From positions 868,001 to 932,000 of the forward strand of contig JAGKQI010000096.1 of the NCBI GenBank assembly GCA_018806915.1: a stretch of 64,000 bases of DNA, given 5' to 3'. Of the stretch, positions 1 through 10,794 are shown one piece after another. Both the position numbers and the translations under genes were made by a program. How positions within the stretch are numbered: position 1 is the stretch's first letter; each line of letters opens with the position of its first letter. This DNA is from Phytophthora colocasiae. Taxonomy: Eukaryota > Oomycota > Peronosporomycetes > Peronosporales > Peronosporaceae. A model generated the notes under the pieces. It did not search any database and was not told where the DNA came from. It saw nothing but the letters and a program-made list of their open reading frames with translations.

Positions 1-1175
1 ATTGTTGCTTCCAGTGATCGTTGGTTGTAATTTCGGGTTCCTGTCCAATTGCCACCGGGTCGCTTCTGCTATATCGCGCTTTTCCTCCTGCAATCGGATT
101 TCTCTTGAAAGTCTTTGATCCTCAGCGGAAGCAAACGGGAGCAGATCGTGTGCATTGTCTAATACGTATTCGTACAAAGATCCGGAAGGAGTAGATAAAT
201 GATACGTTTTAAGCTTGGGCCCTTTGAGAAACAGGTCTGGATCCGTTTCAGGATCAACAATTGGGTCTGAGAAACCGGGTGTAGCGCAGAACAGGCCGGT
301 TTCCTTGTAAAACCGCATCGAACAAAGCACACGCTCCACACCTTCGACGAGTGCAACGATGTGCATTGCACGGAATTTATCTTCGCGGTTGGTTCGAAGC
401 CATGCGCGATACTGGTTTGAAGTCCAAGCAGATTCATTTTGCTTGTTGCGTGATTGTCGTGTGAGATCAGGCGGGAGGAGATGCGTTGCAGTATCCTTCG
501 ATGTACTTGGAAGGTTCATCACTTGCTGCATTCAACCGGTTCATAAATTCAAGGTAATATTGAATACTTCCTCCTCAAACATACCTCGGTCGGAATGAAA
601 TCGTCAACATCGACGTAGGAAGACAAAATATCCGCTTCGGCGCCGTCAGGTGATTTTCTATCTCCACGCTAAAGAAATATGAACAGTTAACGAGATAAAA
701 CACTTGCAGTGTGTGAATTACTTGTATGCTCACCTTTCGGTTAATTAATTGGATCCCTCTTGCTTCTAAACGCTCCTGCTCTCGCTTCTTTTCGCTTGGA
801 AGGAATAAAAGTACATTTCTTGATGAGATACCTATTCTTTAAAGACAAAAACAAAAACGTACCTCAAGCTGAGCTTTTTCTCTTGCCACTGGAAGGAATA
901 TCTCCATGTTCGTCCCACAGACACTGAGTTGTCACTAGTATCGCTTCCAAACCCTGATATCTACTAAAAAAAGCAGTTAGGTTACTACCACGTTACTCAG
1001 ATTTGCTTTAAAAACAATCGCCTTGCCTTGCGCAGAGTGACACTAATGAGCAAATTCTCCATCGGATCGCGCACATGGTAATACTCTGTTAGTGGCATGG
1101 TGTTGAATTTATCTGCCTCTTGTACAGACGTCCTTTCATTGGTGTAGCCATGTGTGGAGTCTGCGTCTTTTCATT
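1..1175 (-). CDS. 5'/3' incompletely resolved multi-exon hypothetical gene, truncated at the window edge
   Basis: Seen: the minus strand carries a spliced reading frame running off position 1. Exons with matching GT-AG borders and phases are 863-960, 734-794, 585-668 and 1-525. A likely upstream exon lies at about 1000-1160 (KDADSTHGYTNERT...), but its join to the 960 exon is unclear because of nearby stops. Introns are about 55-70 bp. The peptide is hydrophilic, rich in K, E and R (EKKREQERLEARG), with no signal peptide or membrane segment in the visible part, and includes VALVEGVERVLCSMRFYKET. I do not recognise the family. The exon near 1021-1175 is duplicated in pieces at 3781-3885 (inverted) and 9061-9103 (same orientation). 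The frame is well kept, so I think this is a real gene rather than a relic. Confidence 0.6.
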
Positions 1176-1179
1176 CTGT

Positions 1180-1953
1180 AGGTGTACATGTAGTTCGGTT
1201 TTAGAGAGTTTCTAAGATCATTTCTACTGATAACCAGGGATAGGAAAAATACAATATCATACGGATTGGAGGCCTTCATCCAAGCCAATAAATAATTGAG
1301 TTATTGCCACATTTTTCGACAATGTCAACCAAGTCAGTAGGTCACATGAATTGTGACACTATGTCGTTTCTCATGAGTACTTTTGAACGAGTTGGTTGCT
1401 GTCGATGCGCGTGGATTCAGGAGGGGGGTTACCTCGAGAACCCTCCCACCGCGTCCAACCTCTCCGACCAACACGCACAAGTCATAGTCCGATTTCCTCG
1501 ACATCATACATACAACACACAAATCAACTGATATAATATACTACAGTAGTATTTCAGTTAGGAAATGACAAGCAACTGTAATAACCCGTGTGCCCTGTGT
1601 GCAAACGTGGCCACACCACCCGTTTGGCGATAATTCTCGATACCATCCATTGCCAAAACAACCACACATGTCAACGACATTTGGCTATAGCCAAGATTGA
1701 CCTGTGTAAAAAATTGCATGTTATTGGGGTTGAGGAGCAATAAATTATGGCAATATGATATTGCCAATATCGGCAATAGTTACGGAAAATTACCAAACCC
1801 TGCTGATAACCTCCAGCAATGTTGCTTGAACATTATACGGCCGTGCTTGTGCGGCACAAGTTGTGCCAGATATCAAAACTCTTAAATCTTTAGGGAAAGG
1901 GGGACATTCATGGTTACTTTTTAACCTTCTACTGTTGAAGGTTGTAAAACCAG
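1180..1953. other. Intergenic stretch without a supported gene
   Basis: Only short, overlapping ORFs on both strands with no recognisable protein features. It lies between the partial gene on the left and the outer end of the RxLR inverted repeat, which starts at 1954. It should hold the 5' region of the left gene and the 3' flank of the minus-strand effector. Confidence 0.5.
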
Positions 1954-2783
1954 CGCCGACAGTGGTCGGAGCTTAGTTGTCCTTAACCATCTCTTTCGCC
2001 CTTTCGATCATTCTCTGATAGTCAGCCGCATCCTTCAGCGCCTTCTTGATCTTCGCAGTTTGCTTCACCGATTTCTTCACTGCAGTGACAGGGTTAAGCT
2101 TCTTGATAGCATCTCCAAACCCTCTTTCTTCCTTAAAGTCGTCGTCGTCGTCTTTCTTGGTGAAATCACCACCGATGTCGTCGTCGTCGTCTTCCTTGGT
2201 GAAATTATCACCGAAGTCGTCGGAATCATCGGAATCGTGATCCACCCGACGAAGCATCCGCCCGCCCTCCGCGAGAGTTGAAGCGACGATAGGAGCCACG
2301 GCTCCATTTTCGACCGCAGCCTTGGAATCTTTAGCCGCAGAAATAGCTCTGGCGCTGGCGTGGATAGTGGCCATAACCGCAATCGCGAGAATGTAAGTGA
2401 GACGCATGTTCGGAGCTTGAGTATTTCACTGGAGGGGCACAGATCCGGATGAATTGTCGTGTAGAGCGAAAGTTTATTAATGAGAGAAACTTAAAACTGC
2501 GATTGCAGCCTCCTCTATCTACATGCACAGCGCCAGCTCTCTCCTAGCACTTGGGACTACATCCATTGCATCACCAACCCCACATAATCTAGACTCCCAG
2601 CATAATCATCGTCCTGCCGTTCGACTCCATTCGGACCAGGCGAGCTGATGAGCAACACCTCTGCAATAGGATATTTGTTCACAGGAGACTTCAAATTGTA
2701 GAATGAGATACCTGTGGGTTTTGTGGCTTTGTTTGTGTTGAGGTGCGTTAATCACCAGTCTGGAGAGCATTCCTACATGTATT
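1954..2783. repeat. Left arm of ~830-bp inverted repeat carrying the RxLR gene
   Basis: Every position p in this arm pairs with 5733-p in the right arm without indels. The effector start codons (2407 and 3326) and stop codons (1973 and 3760) obey this exactly. Similarity stops abruptly at 1954/3779 on the outside and near 2783/2950 on the inside. Only a handful of substitutions separate the arms. Confidence 0.9.
1973..2407 (-). CDS. RxLR-dEER secreted effector candidate, copy 1
   Basis: Single-exon 144-residue protein. Residues 1-20 form a signal peptide (MRLTYILAIAVMATIHASAR). RMLR lies at 50-53 and EER at 93-95, the spacing expected of oomycete host-translocated RxLR effectors. Between them is an acidic region with two related 12-residue units (DNFTKEDDDDD and DFTKKDDDDD). 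The C-terminal 50 residues are basic and helical (KKLNPVTAVKK... to ...MVKDN). No clear WY module is visible. It is a near-perfect mirror of the gene at 3326-3760, differing at residue 79 (I here, F there) and 138 (K here, R there). Secretion and RxLR membership follow from the motifs; the host target is unknown. Confidence 0.88.
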   Translation of the reverse strand: MRLTYILAIAVMATIHASARAISAAKDSKAAVENGAVAPIVASTLAEGGRMLRRVDHDSDDSDDFGDNFTKEDDDDDIGGDFTKKDDDDDFKEERGFGDAIKKLNPVTAVKKSVKQTAKIKKALKDAADYQRMIERAKEMVKDN

Positions 2784-2949
2784 TTGTTTGCGTCGGATTC
2801 AGATCCGATAAAAGATTAGAGACAACAATCGTTTCTAATCTTTTTTTTAGTGCTCCTTCGTGCAACTTGCACGATGCAAGCAAGTAAAAATCTTGAAAGA
2901 CAACAATCGTTTTTAATCGTTTATCGGATCTGAATTTAGGATCAAACAA
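2784..2949. other. Spacer at the centre of the effector inverted repeat
   Basis: About 166 bp that are not collinear between the arms. It still contains related pieces: GATCCGATAAA on the left and TTTATCGGATC on the right, and GACAACAATCGTTT twice in direct orientation (about 2821 and 2897). The two effectors are divergent, so this stretch sits in the middle of a shared 918-bp promoter interval (2408-3325). No ORF is supported. Confidence 0.6.
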
Positions 2950-3779
2950 AATACATGTAGGAATGCTCTCCAGACTGGTGATTAACGCACCTCAACACAA
3001 ACAAAGCCACAAAACCCACAGGTATCTCATTCTACAATTTGAAGTCTCCTGTGAACAAATATCCTATTGCAGAGGTGTTGCTCATCAGCTCGCCTGGTCC
3101 GAATGGAGTCGAACGGCAGGACGATGATTATGCTGGGAGTCTAGATTATGTGGGGTTGGTGATGCAATGGATGTAGTCCCAAGTGCTAGGAGAGAGCTGG
3201 CGCTGTGCATGTAGATAGAGGAGGCTGCAATCGCAGTTTTAAGTTTCTCTCATTAATAAACTTTCGCTCTACACGACAATTCATCCAGATCTGTGCCCCT
3301 CCAGTGAAATACTCAAGCTCCGAACATGCGTCTCACTTACATTCTCGCGATTGCGGTTATGGCCACTATCCACGCCAGCGCCAGAGCTATTTCTGCGGCT
3401 AAAGATTCCAAGGCTGCGGTCGAAAATGGAGCCGTGGCTCCTATCGTCGCTTCAACTCTCGCGGAGGGCGGGCGGATGCTTCGTCGGGTGGATCACGATT
3501 CCGATGATTCCGACGACTTCGGTGATAATTTCACCAAGGAAGACGACGACGACGACTTCGGTGGTGATTTCACCAAGAAAGACGACGACGACGACTTTAA
3601 GGAAGAAAGAGGGTTTGGAGATGCTATCAAGAAGCTTAACCCTGTCACTGCAGTGAAGAAATCGGTGAAGCAAACTGCGAAGATCAAGAAGGCGCTGAAG
3701 GATGCGGCTGACTATCAGAGAATGATCGAAAGGGCGAGAGAGATGGTTAAGGACAACTAAGCTCCGACCACTGTCGGCG
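2950..3779. repeat. Right arm of ~830-bp inverted repeat carrying the RxLR gene
   Basis: Reverse complement of 1954-2783. The outer border is sharp: after CTGTCGGCG at 3771-3779 the sequence switches to a fragment matching the exon at 1021-1119, whereas the left arm continues into unrelated DNA. Confidence 0.9.
3326..3760 (+). CDS. RxLR-dEER secreted effector candidate, copy 2
   Basis: Intronless, 144 residues, with signal peptide at 1-20, RMLR at 50-53, acidic double repeat at 66-91, EER at 93-95 and a basic C-terminal helix region. It is the mirror copy of the gene at 1973-2407, with F79 and R138 as the differences noticed. Both frames are intact, so both are likely expressible from the shared divergent upstream region. 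An arm this similar implies recent duplication or ongoing gene conversion. Classification rests on the signal peptide plus RxLR-EER; activity is not shown by sequence. Confidence 0.88.
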   Translation: MRLTYILAIAVMATIHASARAISAAKDSKAAVENGAVAPIVASTLAEGGRMLRRVDHDSDDSDDFGDNFTKEDDDDDFGGDFTKKDDDDDFKEERGFGDAIKKLNPVTAVKKSVKQTAKIKKALKDAADYQRMIERAREMVKDN

Positions 3780-3780
3780 T

Positions 3781-3885
3781 AAATTCAACACCATGCCACT
3801 AACAGAGTATTACCATGTGCGCGATCCGATGGAGAATTTGCTCATTAGTGTCACTCTGCGCAAGGCGAGGCGATTGCTTTGAGAG
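3781..3885 (+). pseudogene. Inverted fragment of the left-edge gene's exon
   Basis: This stretch is nearly identical to the reverse complement of 1021-1119, including the coding text for TMPLTEYYHVRDPMENLL. It starts directly at the outer border of the effector inverted repeat, so it records the rearrangement breakpoint. It has no start codon of its own and is not a functional gene. Confidence 0.8.
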
Positions 3886-3897
3886 CAAATCTGAGCT

Positions 3898-4015
3898 CAA
3901 CCGTGCCACGGCTGTGAAGAAGTAGGCGCGGAGAAAACTGCGAAGATTAAGGATGCGGCAGACTATTATAGAATAGTCGATAAGGTGAAAGAGATGGTCA
4001 ACAAGGGTCCTTGCA
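3898..4015 (+). pseudogene. Decayed third RxLR-effector paralogue, C-terminal remnant
   Basis: The plus strand reads as a diverged version of the effector C-terminus: a segment like LNRATAVKK, then an in-frame stop and a one-base shift, then EKTAKIKDAADYYRIVDKVK, matching the intact copies at about residues 104-140. No signal peptide or RxLR part precedes it. It lies about 140 bp after the intact copy, so the locus once held at least three related effectors. Confidence 0.7.
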
Positions 4016-4044
4016 ACCAACGTCCTACGATAGCAATTGCGCAA

Positions 4045-4392
4045 TTAACAAAGTAAACTTCACATTACCTTCCCTAAAGATATCGGGTTTTGCTGTCGGA
4101 ATTCAATACCAATTCGAGCTGTGAGCACAAACTTGCCAAAGCTAACGCGTTTAAATATTGGAGTACCCCGTATTTTGGCTCAAACTAGTGGAGTTGACGA
4201 CAAGCACCAAAAGAGTGTGTCAACAACGAGAAGGAGAAGACTGTGCGAAGGTCGTTTTCAATTTGTTCAGGTTGCATCATATGCACCACCCGGATTGCAT
4301 TTTGATAATTCCACGATCAACTCCCAGCTCGACAACTTCCCATCCGCTGATAATACAGCAGTTCTGCCTGAACGTCGTCCGCTGGCGACAAT
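4045..4392. other. Short gene-free flank before the tandem array
   Basis: Two overlapping plus-strand ORFs of about 80-90 codons are present, but neither shows a recognisable motif or convincing composition. The stretch ends at the first copy of the 1158-bp unit. Confidence 0.4.
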
Positions 4393-7300
4393 GAATTGAC
4401 TTGAGAAAACGTAAGTCGAGCTCCCTACGTCTTTTGTTGCGTATCTGATTGGACAAAAAGATTGATTTATTTTGGTTGCTTTAGAGTTCGATACGGAAGA
4501 TGCGGCGCAAGTCATCGCCGACTGACGACCGTTGCGCAGGCTTGAAGGCCATCATCGGTGGTGAAAGTGCACTACAAGCAGGGCAAGTCATATGTCAAGG
4601 CCCCAAGGGTGTTGCAGGAGCTCCAGACTACGAATTTATTGCAAGAAAGACCCGGCAGGGCGGGCGGAAGGCTGCCATTTTTGTGCGGTAATGACACCGT
4701 GCTATTTTCCAAGACCAGATACTGTACGGCACGTTGGTGCAAACGATGATACAAGGCTGCTTTACTAACTACAGTTCTTATTCCTCTTTCGTGAATTGAA
4801 TGGCAGAGTTCGTGTCCGCAAGTTGCTGTCCTCTCGCACGAGTTTCAACACTGTGGTAAGCTTTATCCACTCTGCTCTACGGGTTCGTTGGCTAGGTTTT
4901 AACGCTAGGTTCTCGTAGCTATTTTGAACAGCGCAATAGCTTGGGCTTCATCTTGTGGATTTGGCGTTGGGGCTCTAAGTGTAGCTTTGATCCAGTTTGA
5001 AATATGACACATCGTCATCGTCCAGTCCGAGAGCGTTGCTCTTTTCTTAGGTGAGTCCAGGTCATAGGGCAAGATTTCATTATACGGTAGATATCCGAGT
5101 GTCATATTTCCAAACCCACGCACCGAGAGGGTCTATACTAGAACAATCAAAGGCTTGAGGCAGGAAGTTGAATTTGCCTTTCATGCATAGTACGATCGTA
5201 GTGCATTCTGCGCTGGAGTTGTCTGGTGCGGTATGGTATGGTATGGATTTACGTTTACGCGTAACCTTTTTGGTGCGGTATCTGATCACTTTATCTAGCA
5301 ATGAGTTCATCTCCTCGAAGTAGCGCAGGAGCTTGTTGCACCAAAGTGAGTATGAGTTCAAAGATATTCGTCAACTTTTGTCCAATCAAGGGGCAATTGT
5401 TTCGTAAGTTGCCCGACTTACGTTTTCCCCCCAATCATTGCGAGTATACAAACATCAAGTGCTAGGGATTTAAGAATTCGCGAAAAAGTAAGTCCATCTA
5501 CCTACGTTTCGGCCAAAACCTCAATATATAACTTACGAAAGCACGAGAATGAATTGACTTGAGAAAACGTAAGTCGAGCTCCCTACGTCTTTTGTTGCGT
5601 ATCTGATTGGACAAAAAGATTGATTTATTTTGGTTGCTTTAGAGTTCGATACGGAAGATGCGGCGCAAGTCATCGCCGACTGACGACCGTTGCGCAGGCT
5701 TGAAGGCCATCATCGGTGGTGAAAGTGCACTACAAGCAGGGCAAGTCATATGTCAAGGCCCCAAGGGTGTTGCAGGAGCTCCAGACTACGAATTTATTGC
5801 AAGAAAGACCCGGCAGGGCGGGCGGAAGGCTGCCATTTTGTGCGGTAATGACACCGTGCTATTTTCCAAGACCAGATACTGTACGGCACGTTGGTGCAAA
5901 CGATGATACAAGGCTGCTTTACTAACTACAGTTCTTATTCCTCTTTCGTGAATTGAATGGCAGAGTTCGTGTCCGCAAGTTGCTGTCCTCTCGCACGAGT
6001 TTCAACACTGTGGTAAGCTTTATCCACTCTGCTCTACGGGTTCGTTGGCTAGGTTTTAACGCTAGGTTCTCGTAGCTATTTTGAACAGCGCAATAGCTTG
6101 GGCTTCATCTTGTGGATTTGGCGTTGGGGCTCTAAGTGTAGCTTTGATCCAGTTTGAAATATGACACATCGTCATCGTCCAGTCCGAGAGCGTTGCTCTT
6201 TTCTTAGGTGAGTCCAGGTCATAGGGCAAGATTTCATTATACGGTAGATATCCGAGTGTCATATTTCCAAACCCACGCACCGAGAGGGTCTATACTAGAA
6301 CAATCAAAGGCTTGAGGCAGGAAGTTGAATTTGCCTTTCATGCATAGTACGATCGTAGTGCATTCTGCGCTGGAGTTGTCTGGTGCGGTATGGTATGGTA
6401 TGGATTTACGTTTACGCGTAACCTTTTGGTGCGGTATCTGATCACTTTATCTAGCAAATGAGTTCATCTCCTCGAAGTAGCGCAGGAGCTTGTTGCACCA
6501 AAGTGAGTATGAGTTCAAAGATATTCGTCAACTTTTTGTCCAATCAAGGGGCAATTGTTTCGTAAGTTGCCCGACTTACGTTTTCCCCCAATCATTGCGA
6601 GTATACAAACATCAAGTGCTAGGGATTTAAGAATTCGCGAAAAAGTAAGTCCATCTACCTACGTTTCGGCCAAAACCTCAATATATAACTTACGAAAGCA
6701 CGAGAATGAATTGACTTGAGAAAACGTAAGTCGAGCTCCCTACGTCTTTTGTTGCGTATCTGATTGGACAAAAGATTGATTTATTTTGGTTGCTTTAGAG
6801 TTCGATACGGAAGATGCGGCGCAAGTCATCGCCGACTGACGACCGTTGCGCAGGCTTGAAGGCCATCATCGGTGGTGAAAGTGCACTACAAGCAGGGCAA
6901 GTCATATGTCAAGGCCCCAATGGTGTTGAAGGAGCTCCAGACTACGAATTTATTGCAAGAAAGACCCGGCAGGGCGGGCGGAAGGCTGCCATTTTTGTGC
7001 GGTAATGACACCGTGCTATTTTCCAAGACCAGATACTGTACGGCACGTTGGTGCAAACGATGATACAAGGCTGCTTTACTAACTACAGTTCTTATTCCTC
7101 TTTCGTGAATTGAATGGCAGAGTTCGTGTCCGCAAGTTGCTGTCCTCTCGCACGAGTTTCAACACTGTGGTAAGCTTTATCCACTCTGCTCTACGGGTTC
7201 GTTGGCTAGGTTTTAACGCTAGGTTCTCGTAGCTATTTTGAACAGCGCAATAGCTTGGGCTTCATCTTGTGGATTTGGCGTTGGGGCTCTAAGTGTAGCT

Positions 7301-9026
7301 TTTGATCCAGTTTGAAATATGACACATCGTCATCGTCCAGTCCGAGAGCGTTGCTCTTTTCTTAGGTGAGTCCAGGTCATAGGGCAAGATTTCATTATAC
7401 GGTAGATATCCGAGTGTCATATTTCCAAACCCACGCACCGAGAGGGTCTATACTAGAACAATCAAAGGCTTGAGGCAGGAAGTTGAATTTGCCTTTCATG
7501 CATAGTACGATCGTAGTGCATTCTGCGCTGGAGTTGTCTGGTGCGGTATGGTATGGTATGGATTTACGTTTACGCGTAACCTTTTTGGTGCGGTATCTGA
7601 TCACTTTATCTAGCAATGAGTTCATCTCCTCGAAGTAGCGCAGGAGCTTGTTGCACCAAAGTGAGTATGAGTTCAAAGATATTCGTCAACTTTTTGTCCA
7701 ATCAAGGGGCAATTGTTTCGTAAGTTGCCCGACTTACGTTTTCTCCCCAATCATTGCGAGTTTACAAACATCAAGTGCTAGGGATTTAAGAATTCGCGAA
7801 AAAGTAAGTCCATCTACCTACGTTTCGGCCAAAACCTCAATATATAACTTACGAAAGCACGAGAATGAATTGACTTGAGAAAACGTAAGTCGAGCTCCCT
7901 ACGTCTTTTGTTGCGTATCTGATTGGACAAAAAGATTGATTTATTTTGGTTGCTTTAGAGTTCGATACGGAAGATGCGGCGCAAGTCATCGCCGACTGAC
8001 GACCGTTGCGCAGGCTTGAAGGCCATCATCGGTGGTGAAAGTGCACTACAAGCAGGGCAAGTCATATGTCAAGGCCCCAATGGTGTTGAAGGAGCTCCAG
8101 ACTACGAATTTATTGCAAGAAAGACCCGGCAGGGCGGGCGGAAGGCTGCCATTTTTGTGCGGTAATGACACCGTGCTATTTTCCAAGACCAGATACTGTA
8201 CGGCACGTTGGTGCAAACGATGATACAAGGCTGCTTTACTAACTACAGTTCTTATTCCTCTTTCGTGAATTGAATGGCAGAGTTCGTGTCCGCAAGTTGC
8301 TGTCCTCTCGCACGAGTTTCAACACTGTGGTAAGCTTTATCCACTCTGCTCTACGGGTTCGTTGGCTAGGTTTTAACGCTAGGTTCTCGTAGCTATTTTG
8401 AACAGCGCAATAGCTTGGGCTTCATCTTGTGGATTTGGCGTTGGGGCTCTAAGTGTAGCTTTGATCCAGTTTGAAATATGACACATCGTCATCGTCCAGT
8501 CCGAGAGCGTTGCTCTTTTCTTAGGTGAGTCCAGGTCATAGGGCAAGATTTCATTATACGGTAGATATCCGAGTGTCATATTTCCAAACCCACGCACCGA
8601 GAGGGTCTATACTAGAACAATCAAAGGCTTGAGGCAGGAAGTTGAATTTGCCTTTCATGCATAGTACGATCGTAGTGCATTCTGCGCTGGAGTTGTCTGG
8701 TGCGGTATGGTATGGTATGGATTTACGTTTACGCGTAACCTTTTTGGTGCGGTATCTGATCACTTTATCTAGCAATGAGTTCATCTCCTCGAAGTAGCGC
8801 AGGAGCTTGTTGCACCAAAGTGAGTATGAGTTCAAAGATATTCGTCAACTTTTTGTCCAATCAAGGGGCAATTGTTTCGTAAGTTGCCCGACTTACGTTT
8901 TCTCCCCAATCATTGCGAGTATACAAACATCAAGTGCTAGGGATTTAAGAATTCGCGAAAAAGTAAGTCCATCTACCTACGTTTCGGCCAAAACCTCAAT
9001 ATATAACTTACGAAAGCACGAGAATG
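4393..9026. repeat. Tandem array: four copies of a ~1158-bp unit
   Basis: Copies begin with GAATTGACTTGAG at 4393, 5551, 6708 and 7867, and the last ends at about 9026. Periods are 1158, 1157, 1159 and about 1159 bp. Copies 1-2 share variants (CCCAAGGGTGTTGCAGG) and copies 3-4 share others (CCCAATGGTGTTGAAGG, and a T in the C-run before AATCATTGC), so they form two sister pairs. Each unit holds GTAAGTC..CTACGT-type motifs and TGCGGTATGGTATGGTATGG. On the plus strand a stretch looks like an exon bounded by TACTAAC-like and AG signals and a GTAAGC donor. Short ORFs on both strands recur in every copy, broken by homopolymer differences. It is not rDNA, and no known transposon domain is visible. 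Confidence 0.85.
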
Positions 9027-9030
9027 GGCA

Positions 9031-9103
9031 TTCCTCTTCATTTCCTCTTGCTAACAAGTGTCCTTTCATTGATGTAGCCATATGTGGAGTCAGCGTCTTT
9101 TCA
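9031..9103 (-). pseudogene. Second fragment related to the left-edge gene's exon
   Basis: The segment 9061-9103 matches 1131-1173 with five substitutions and would encode KDADSTYGYINERT on the minus strand, against KDADSTHGYTNERT at the left. It follows directly after the tandem array and lies just upstream of the coiled-coil gene at 9134. It is too short to be a gene by itself. Confidence 0.7.
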
Positions 9104-9133
9104 GGATTAAATATCGATTGCGCTTGAAGCATT

Positions 9134-10751
9134 ATGAATGTATTTGCGCAGCAAATTGCTGAGGACGAGCGAGACAGTAAACTGCTGCAAGGTGCGTTTG
9201 CATCATTCCTAAAGAATGTACTTAAACATATTTACCGTTTTTGTATGTCCGAAGGTGTTGCATTTATCAACAAGTACTGTATATCAACAATTACCTTCTC
9301 GGTTTATCTTCCTTTCTCAACGTTACGTGTAGCGGGGTTTACAGAGATGAGATAGACGATGAAGAAAGTTCCGAATGGCTTGATCTCAGCGTTGTGGAGG
9401 TGTGCACATGTCAAAGAAATTAAATTTTGGGAACGCAAAAAGCTAATCAGAATCGGATGTCCAGGACGAAACCGAGTCAATGCGTCATGAAGCCGAACTT
9501 CGACTACGCATCCAATCCAACGAACTAAAGAGATTCCACGATAAGATATGTATGCGTGTGACGGCGCGAGAACGACAAAATCGTCTTGCGGCTCAGCGTG
9601 CACAAAATCACTTGGTATGATTTTACTTTATTCTGGAGCTAAAATTTGCTGATTATTGTTGTGTAATAAGTTAGGATGAAAAATGTGCAAAGGTTTTTTC
9701 GACCACACAGACAGCATTACAGAGTGAGACCACTGTAGCTAAGCGAGTATCGGCCGGCGAATACTTTCAAAAATTGAAAGAAGACAAGGCAGCGATACTA
9801 AAGGTTCGTCTACAAAGGGTTCACGAGATGATTTTGTGAATAATTTTTGGTTGTTTAGAATTGTTCGTTGGGGAAGCATATCGAAAAGGTAGTTTGTACT
9901 AAGCACTTCCTTTTTGTCTGACAAATATGAAATCTTATGCAATGCACTACATGTAGATTTTGCATGCAGATGCTCAGATCCGCGATGATTTACTTCGATC
10001 AACTGAAATTTCGCGATCATATAGCGTTTCCGATTACGAAAGGGAAAATAATGAAAGCGGACCAGCTAAATCACCCGTTCTGCTTCCAGAGCAGGTAATG
10101 CTCTATGCTTTACGTACCAATGTCAGCTTTGACCTACCTATTATCATTTTTCTTCAGCGAGTTGCTCTGTATGCGACAGTGAGGCGGCAGTACATGGAGA
10201 TGAATCGAGCCAAAGTCCAAAATAATGTTTGGCGCCACCCACCCAACTCAAACAAAGCCAAATCTCCACTGTCAAACAGCTCCATTGTAGCCGCTGTAAG
10301 TGGCAGTAGGTCTCGTCGTGCTGGCAATGCAGATCACAACATAGGGGAACAGTGGGCTGCAGTCAAAATGTGAGTGAGCACATGTACAAAATGCTTACCT
10401 ATGTACGGCTAACAAAATTCCAACTTTGATAGTATCGATATGACGGCAGGGTGTGATGTGCGAGTTCATCGCCAAGTTACTACATCGTCGACGCCATGGA
10501 GGAAAAAATCGACTAAGAAGCGTCCACCTCGTCAAAATGCGACGACTGAGCATGAACGATTTCTTCGAGCTCTTCAAGCACAAATTGGAGCGCCATCTCT
10601 CTGCTCCTGCGGTAAAGTTGGCTCAAATTCGACTTGTGCTAACAACTGTGCGCTGTACAAACAGCCGAAGAAGCGCGAAAAACTCCTCACTAGCGTGTAC
10701 AAGCAGCAGCAACAAGAAGGCACCGTAAACGCTGCCTCACCGATCCACTAG
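9134..10751 (+). CDS. Coiled-coil protein with C-terminal cysteine motif, multi-exon
   Basis: Exons supported by frame and splice sites: 9134-9191, probably 9347-9399, 9451-9614, 9723-9803, 9859-9888, 9957-10094, 10158-10369 and 10433-10751. The phase between the second and third exon does not close cleanly, so one border there is wrong. The middle is an E/R/Q-rich coiled coil (EAELRLRIQSNELKRFHDK). The last exon is basic and ends with a cysteine cluster, CSCGKVGSNSTCANNCALY, that could bind a metal. I do not recognise the family. Its conserved head-to-head partner before the island formed was probably the left-edge gene. Confidence is high that a gene exists and moderate for exact exons. Confidence 0.7.
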
Positions 10752-10794
10752 ATCCTAAAATCCTATCCATTTGTTCTTCAATAGGCCATTAATT

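Noticed and set aside
1973..3760. Effector palindrome as a transposon with terminal inverted repeats
   Set aside because: The arms are nearly the whole unit and each contains a full host gene. No transposase or target duplication flanks it, so inverted gene duplication is simpler.
4393..9026. Tandem array as rDNA, 5S genes or CRISPR
   Set aside because: The unit is too long and varied for CRISPR, and I saw no rRNA or tRNA text in it. The organism is eukaryotic.
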